Assembly (NCBI GenBank): GCA_016748015.1
Contig: JAAOMT010000710.1
Span: forward strand, 493,621-557,620
DNA: 64,000 nucleotides
Direction of reading: 5' to 3'
Origin: Geosiphon pyriformis
Lineage: Eukaryota > Glomeromycota > Glomeromycetes > Archaeosporales > Geosiphonaceae
Shown: one piece after another, positions 61,714-64,000 of the stretch
Numbering within the stretch: position 1 is the stretch's first letter
Layout of the letters: each line of letters begins with the position of its first letter
The notes under the pieces: model-generated
The model's database searches: none
The model's input: only the letters and a program-made list of their open reading frames with translations
Told to the model about the DNA's origin: nothing
Position numbers and translations under genes: made by a program

Positions 61714-64000
61714 TTATTCCCTCCTTTCAAGATTGAGCTCCATCGAAATCAAAGTTAATTTCTTCATTAAATTCTAAATTACTATAGTGGTTTAATACTG
61801 TGTTATTAATTTGTTGTTGTAATTCTTGAAATTGTGAGTTGGTAAGTCGTCCAATACTGTTGGTTGTTATTATGTTCATGGTTGGATCCAACAATAGTTT
61901 GTGACAGTTTTCAAATGCTTTGAAAATTCTGTAAACTGTTTTTGAATAGAATGTAGTATTGGTTTTTCCAATGAAAGGTTCTAATAGTTGGATAGTTGTT
62001 TTGTCAAACACTCTAGTTGAATTTTTTGAGTATAATGTTTGTATGTTTAAGTGTTTTTCTAGTTGATAATAACAGTAGTTAATGGGAAATTTTGTTTTCA
62101 AGTTGCTAAATGTGTCTGGTGTTAATTCACTTATTTCTATTTCTTCTATTATTAATGTATTGTCCAATGCTATCTCTAATTTTTCAATCACTTTGCTGAT
62201 AAATTTGTTGTTATGTTTGGTAATATTATATGATTCAAAATTATGTTCTTTTTTTGTTTTTGGATTTTCTATTGTTCTTTTTATGTATGTTATTTTGGAG
62301 CTATTAACTGTGATTTCTGGATCGGATTTTAATTGTTGTAAGCTTTCAACTAATTGTTGAGTTATATTGTTGATGTTTTCTGAAATAAGTATTATTGTTT
62401 TAATTTTGACTGCTATTTTGGAATCTTTTGCATGCATTTTTATGGTTGTTAAATCATTTTTGCTGTGATCTAAGATTAATTATCTTTTTGAATAATGTTC
62501 AATTAAAACTATTGGTTCTAAATTTTGTGGAATTTGTTCTGGTAGAATTAAAGGTAATTGTGTTTCAATTCTGAGTGTCTTTGTTGTTATTACTGGTTTA
62601 CTGTAATAGAATTTCAGCCAGTTACCATGTGCTGCTTTTCTTAATATTTTATTATCTAGTTTTAGCTTGTATGCTTTATTTTCAAGTATTTCATAAATAT
62701 AAAATAGTCCATCTTACTTGTGATCAAATTTTCCACTCCATTGTTTTTCCATTTTTGTATGATGCAATAATACTTTATCTCCAATTTTGTAGCTAATTAT
62801 ATTATCTGGTAACTGGTTATTATGTCTCACTTTTTGTTGTTCTTGTGATTGTTCAATATTTTGTGCTGCTTTTCTTCTTTTTTTTCTAAAGTTTCTATTA
62901 ATTTGTATGTTCTTTTAAGTAGTGTTTCCTAGAATGTTGCTTTAGTAATAGTGTCACTTGGATAAGTTGGGATAGTAAGTTCAACTGGTAATGTGGCTTT
63001 TCTTCCATAAACTAGTTCAAATGGTGTAAATTATATAGTATCTTGTTTTACTGTTCTATATGCTAATAGTACTGCTGGTATGAACAAATCCCATTCTTTT
63101 TCATGTTCATTACTAATTTTCACCAGTGATTCACATAATGTGCGATTAAATCTTTCAACTAATCCATTTGTTTATAGGTGGTATAGTGATGACAGTAGTT
63201 GCTTGATTCCAAATTTTTGGCTAAGTTCTTTTAAGGTGCTGTTTACGAAGTGTGTGCCTTGATCTGATAGCAATTCTTGTAGACATCTATGTCAGCAAAT
63301 TAAGTTTTCATGTATAAATTGAGCTATGGAAATAGCATCAGCTGTTTTAATAGCTCTAGCTTCTGGCTATTTGGTGAGATAGTCCACAGCTACTGCAATA
63401 TAATGGTTGTTTCTTGTTATTATTGGTAAGGATCCAACTAAATCAATTCCAATTCTGTCAAATGGCTGTCCAATTTTTATTGGTCTTAATAATTCCATTG
63501 TTTTTGCTCCTCCTCTTTGTTGGCATGGGTCACAATTTTTTATGTATTAGATTATGTCTGAACTCATTTTTGGCCAATAGTAATGGCTAGTTGCATGTTG
63601 GATGGTTGCTGTTTTTCCAAAGTGGCCTGAATGAATATTTGAATGCATGTTAAATAAGATAGTTTCTTTTTCATCCGTGGTTATAACTCTTAATGGATTA
63701 TCTGAATTTTGTCAATTCTGGTAATAAAATATGTGATTTTGGATGAAATAGTGTTTTGCTAATTTTTGGAGCTTAATTAGCTCTTTTACTGGCATTTCTT
63801 CATCTATTTGTAGTGTTTCCAAGTATTGGCTGAGGTTTTTATAAAGGTGGTTGTTTATTGTTGTTGTGACAGGTGGGTTGGTAATTTTTATGTATGTTTC
63901 ATTCTTGATAAACAGTCAGCATTAGCATTTTTGGTACTTTCTTTGTATTTAATAATATAATCGTATGATGTTAACGTTTGTGACCATCTGGCATATTTTC
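61714..64000 (-). mobile_element. Second Ty3/gypsy element, 3' part of Pol, cut by the window edge
   Basis: A different, related element. From the right edge: end of RNase H (SQTLTSYDYIIKYKES), HHCC finger (CDPCQQRG), integrase core (GIDLVGSL, LLSDQGTHF, NGLVERFN), a GPF-like module (DGLFYIYEIL), then the C-terminal extension at 61727-62437. Stops include TAA at about 62480, 63030, 63170 and 63550, TAG at about 62930 and 63370, TGA at about 63287 and 63708. Two of the TGA codons fall at the same sites as TGA codons in the first element (53342 and 53760). Confidence 0.88.
61727..62437 (-). CDS. C-terminal extension of the second Ty3 Pol, open frame
   Basis: A 236-codon uninterrupted frame, starting with ATG 62437 but in phase with Pol upstream across one TAA. 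It shares a pattern with 51726-52520: T..Y....YR....F..C...LL...M, then NSI...TN.QF..LQ..I, then a closing GAQ. Unknown family. It is the longest open stretch in either Ty3 element, and might be a separate protein or part of Pol. Confidence 0.55.
   Translation of the reverse strand: MHAKDSKIAVKIKTIILISENINNITQQLVESLQQLKSDPEITVNSSKITYIKRTIENPKTKKEHNFESYNITKHNNKFISKVIEKLEIALDNTLIIEEIEISELTPDTFSNLKTKFPINYCYYQLEKHLNIQTLYSKNSTRVFDKTTIQLLEPFIGKTNTTFYSKTVYRIFKAFENCHKLLLDPTMNIITTNSIGRLTNSQFQELQQQINNTVLNHYSNLEFNEEINFDFDGAQS

Overview
The window is nuclear DNA of a fungus: AT-rich, with genes split by many short GT..AG introns. LINE proteins with the zinc-knuckle/endonuclease/RT/RNase H layout seen here, and the Ty3-type element, resemble what I know from arbuscular mycorrhizal fungi (Glomeromycotina, Rhizophagus-like). 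That assignment is inference, not shown by a marker gene.

Host genes: a cytochrome P450 (1138-3467, +, 11 exons, 502 aa); a Pho85-type (PCL) cyclin (7040-9478, +, 3 exons, 620 aa); a small lysine-rich hypothetical gene (10357-10678, -); the spliceosomal DEAD-box helicase Prp5/DDX46 (32688-37086, -, 14 exons, 1113 aa); a small SH3-like protein (38574-39256, -); a DH-BAR Rho-GEF with a C-terminal SH3-like module (41149-45750, -, 14 exons including a 5-nt microexon, 1172 aa); and the SAGA acetyltransferase Gcn5 (46733-48359, -, 2 exons, 516 aa). Exon models were built by hand from splice sites, reading phase and family similarity. All phases close.

Between about 10.9 and 31.7 kb lies a block of non-LTR retrotransposons on the + strand in different states of decay: an AT-converted fossil (about 10.95-12.62 kb), a 3' remnant (12.79-14.87 kb), a nearly full copy with a 13-bp target duplication (15036-21787), another fossil (about 22.9-23.44 and 30.19-31.66 kb), and a second full-length but broken copy (about 23441-30185) inserted inside that fossil. 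A truncated minus-strand copy lies at 49.89-50.65 kb.

From 50648 to 60843 (-) lies a complete but inactivated Ty3/gypsy element: 1.06-1.09 kb LTRs, primer-binding site, polypurine tract, Gag with a CCHC knuckle, and Pol. Pol is ordered protease, cysteine-rich zinc-ribbon region, dUTPase, RT, RNase H, integrase and an unusual C-terminal extension. A second, related element enters from the right edge (about 60943-64000, -) and has the same extension.

All the transposons carry mostly transition lesions: Trp/Gln/Arg codons turned into stops, and catalytic Asp turned into Asn. The most notable items are the dUTPase/zinc-ribbon insert in Pol, the conserved Pol extension, an exact 10-bp-period TTAT array in both LTRs, and the recurrent loss of catalytic Asp residues.
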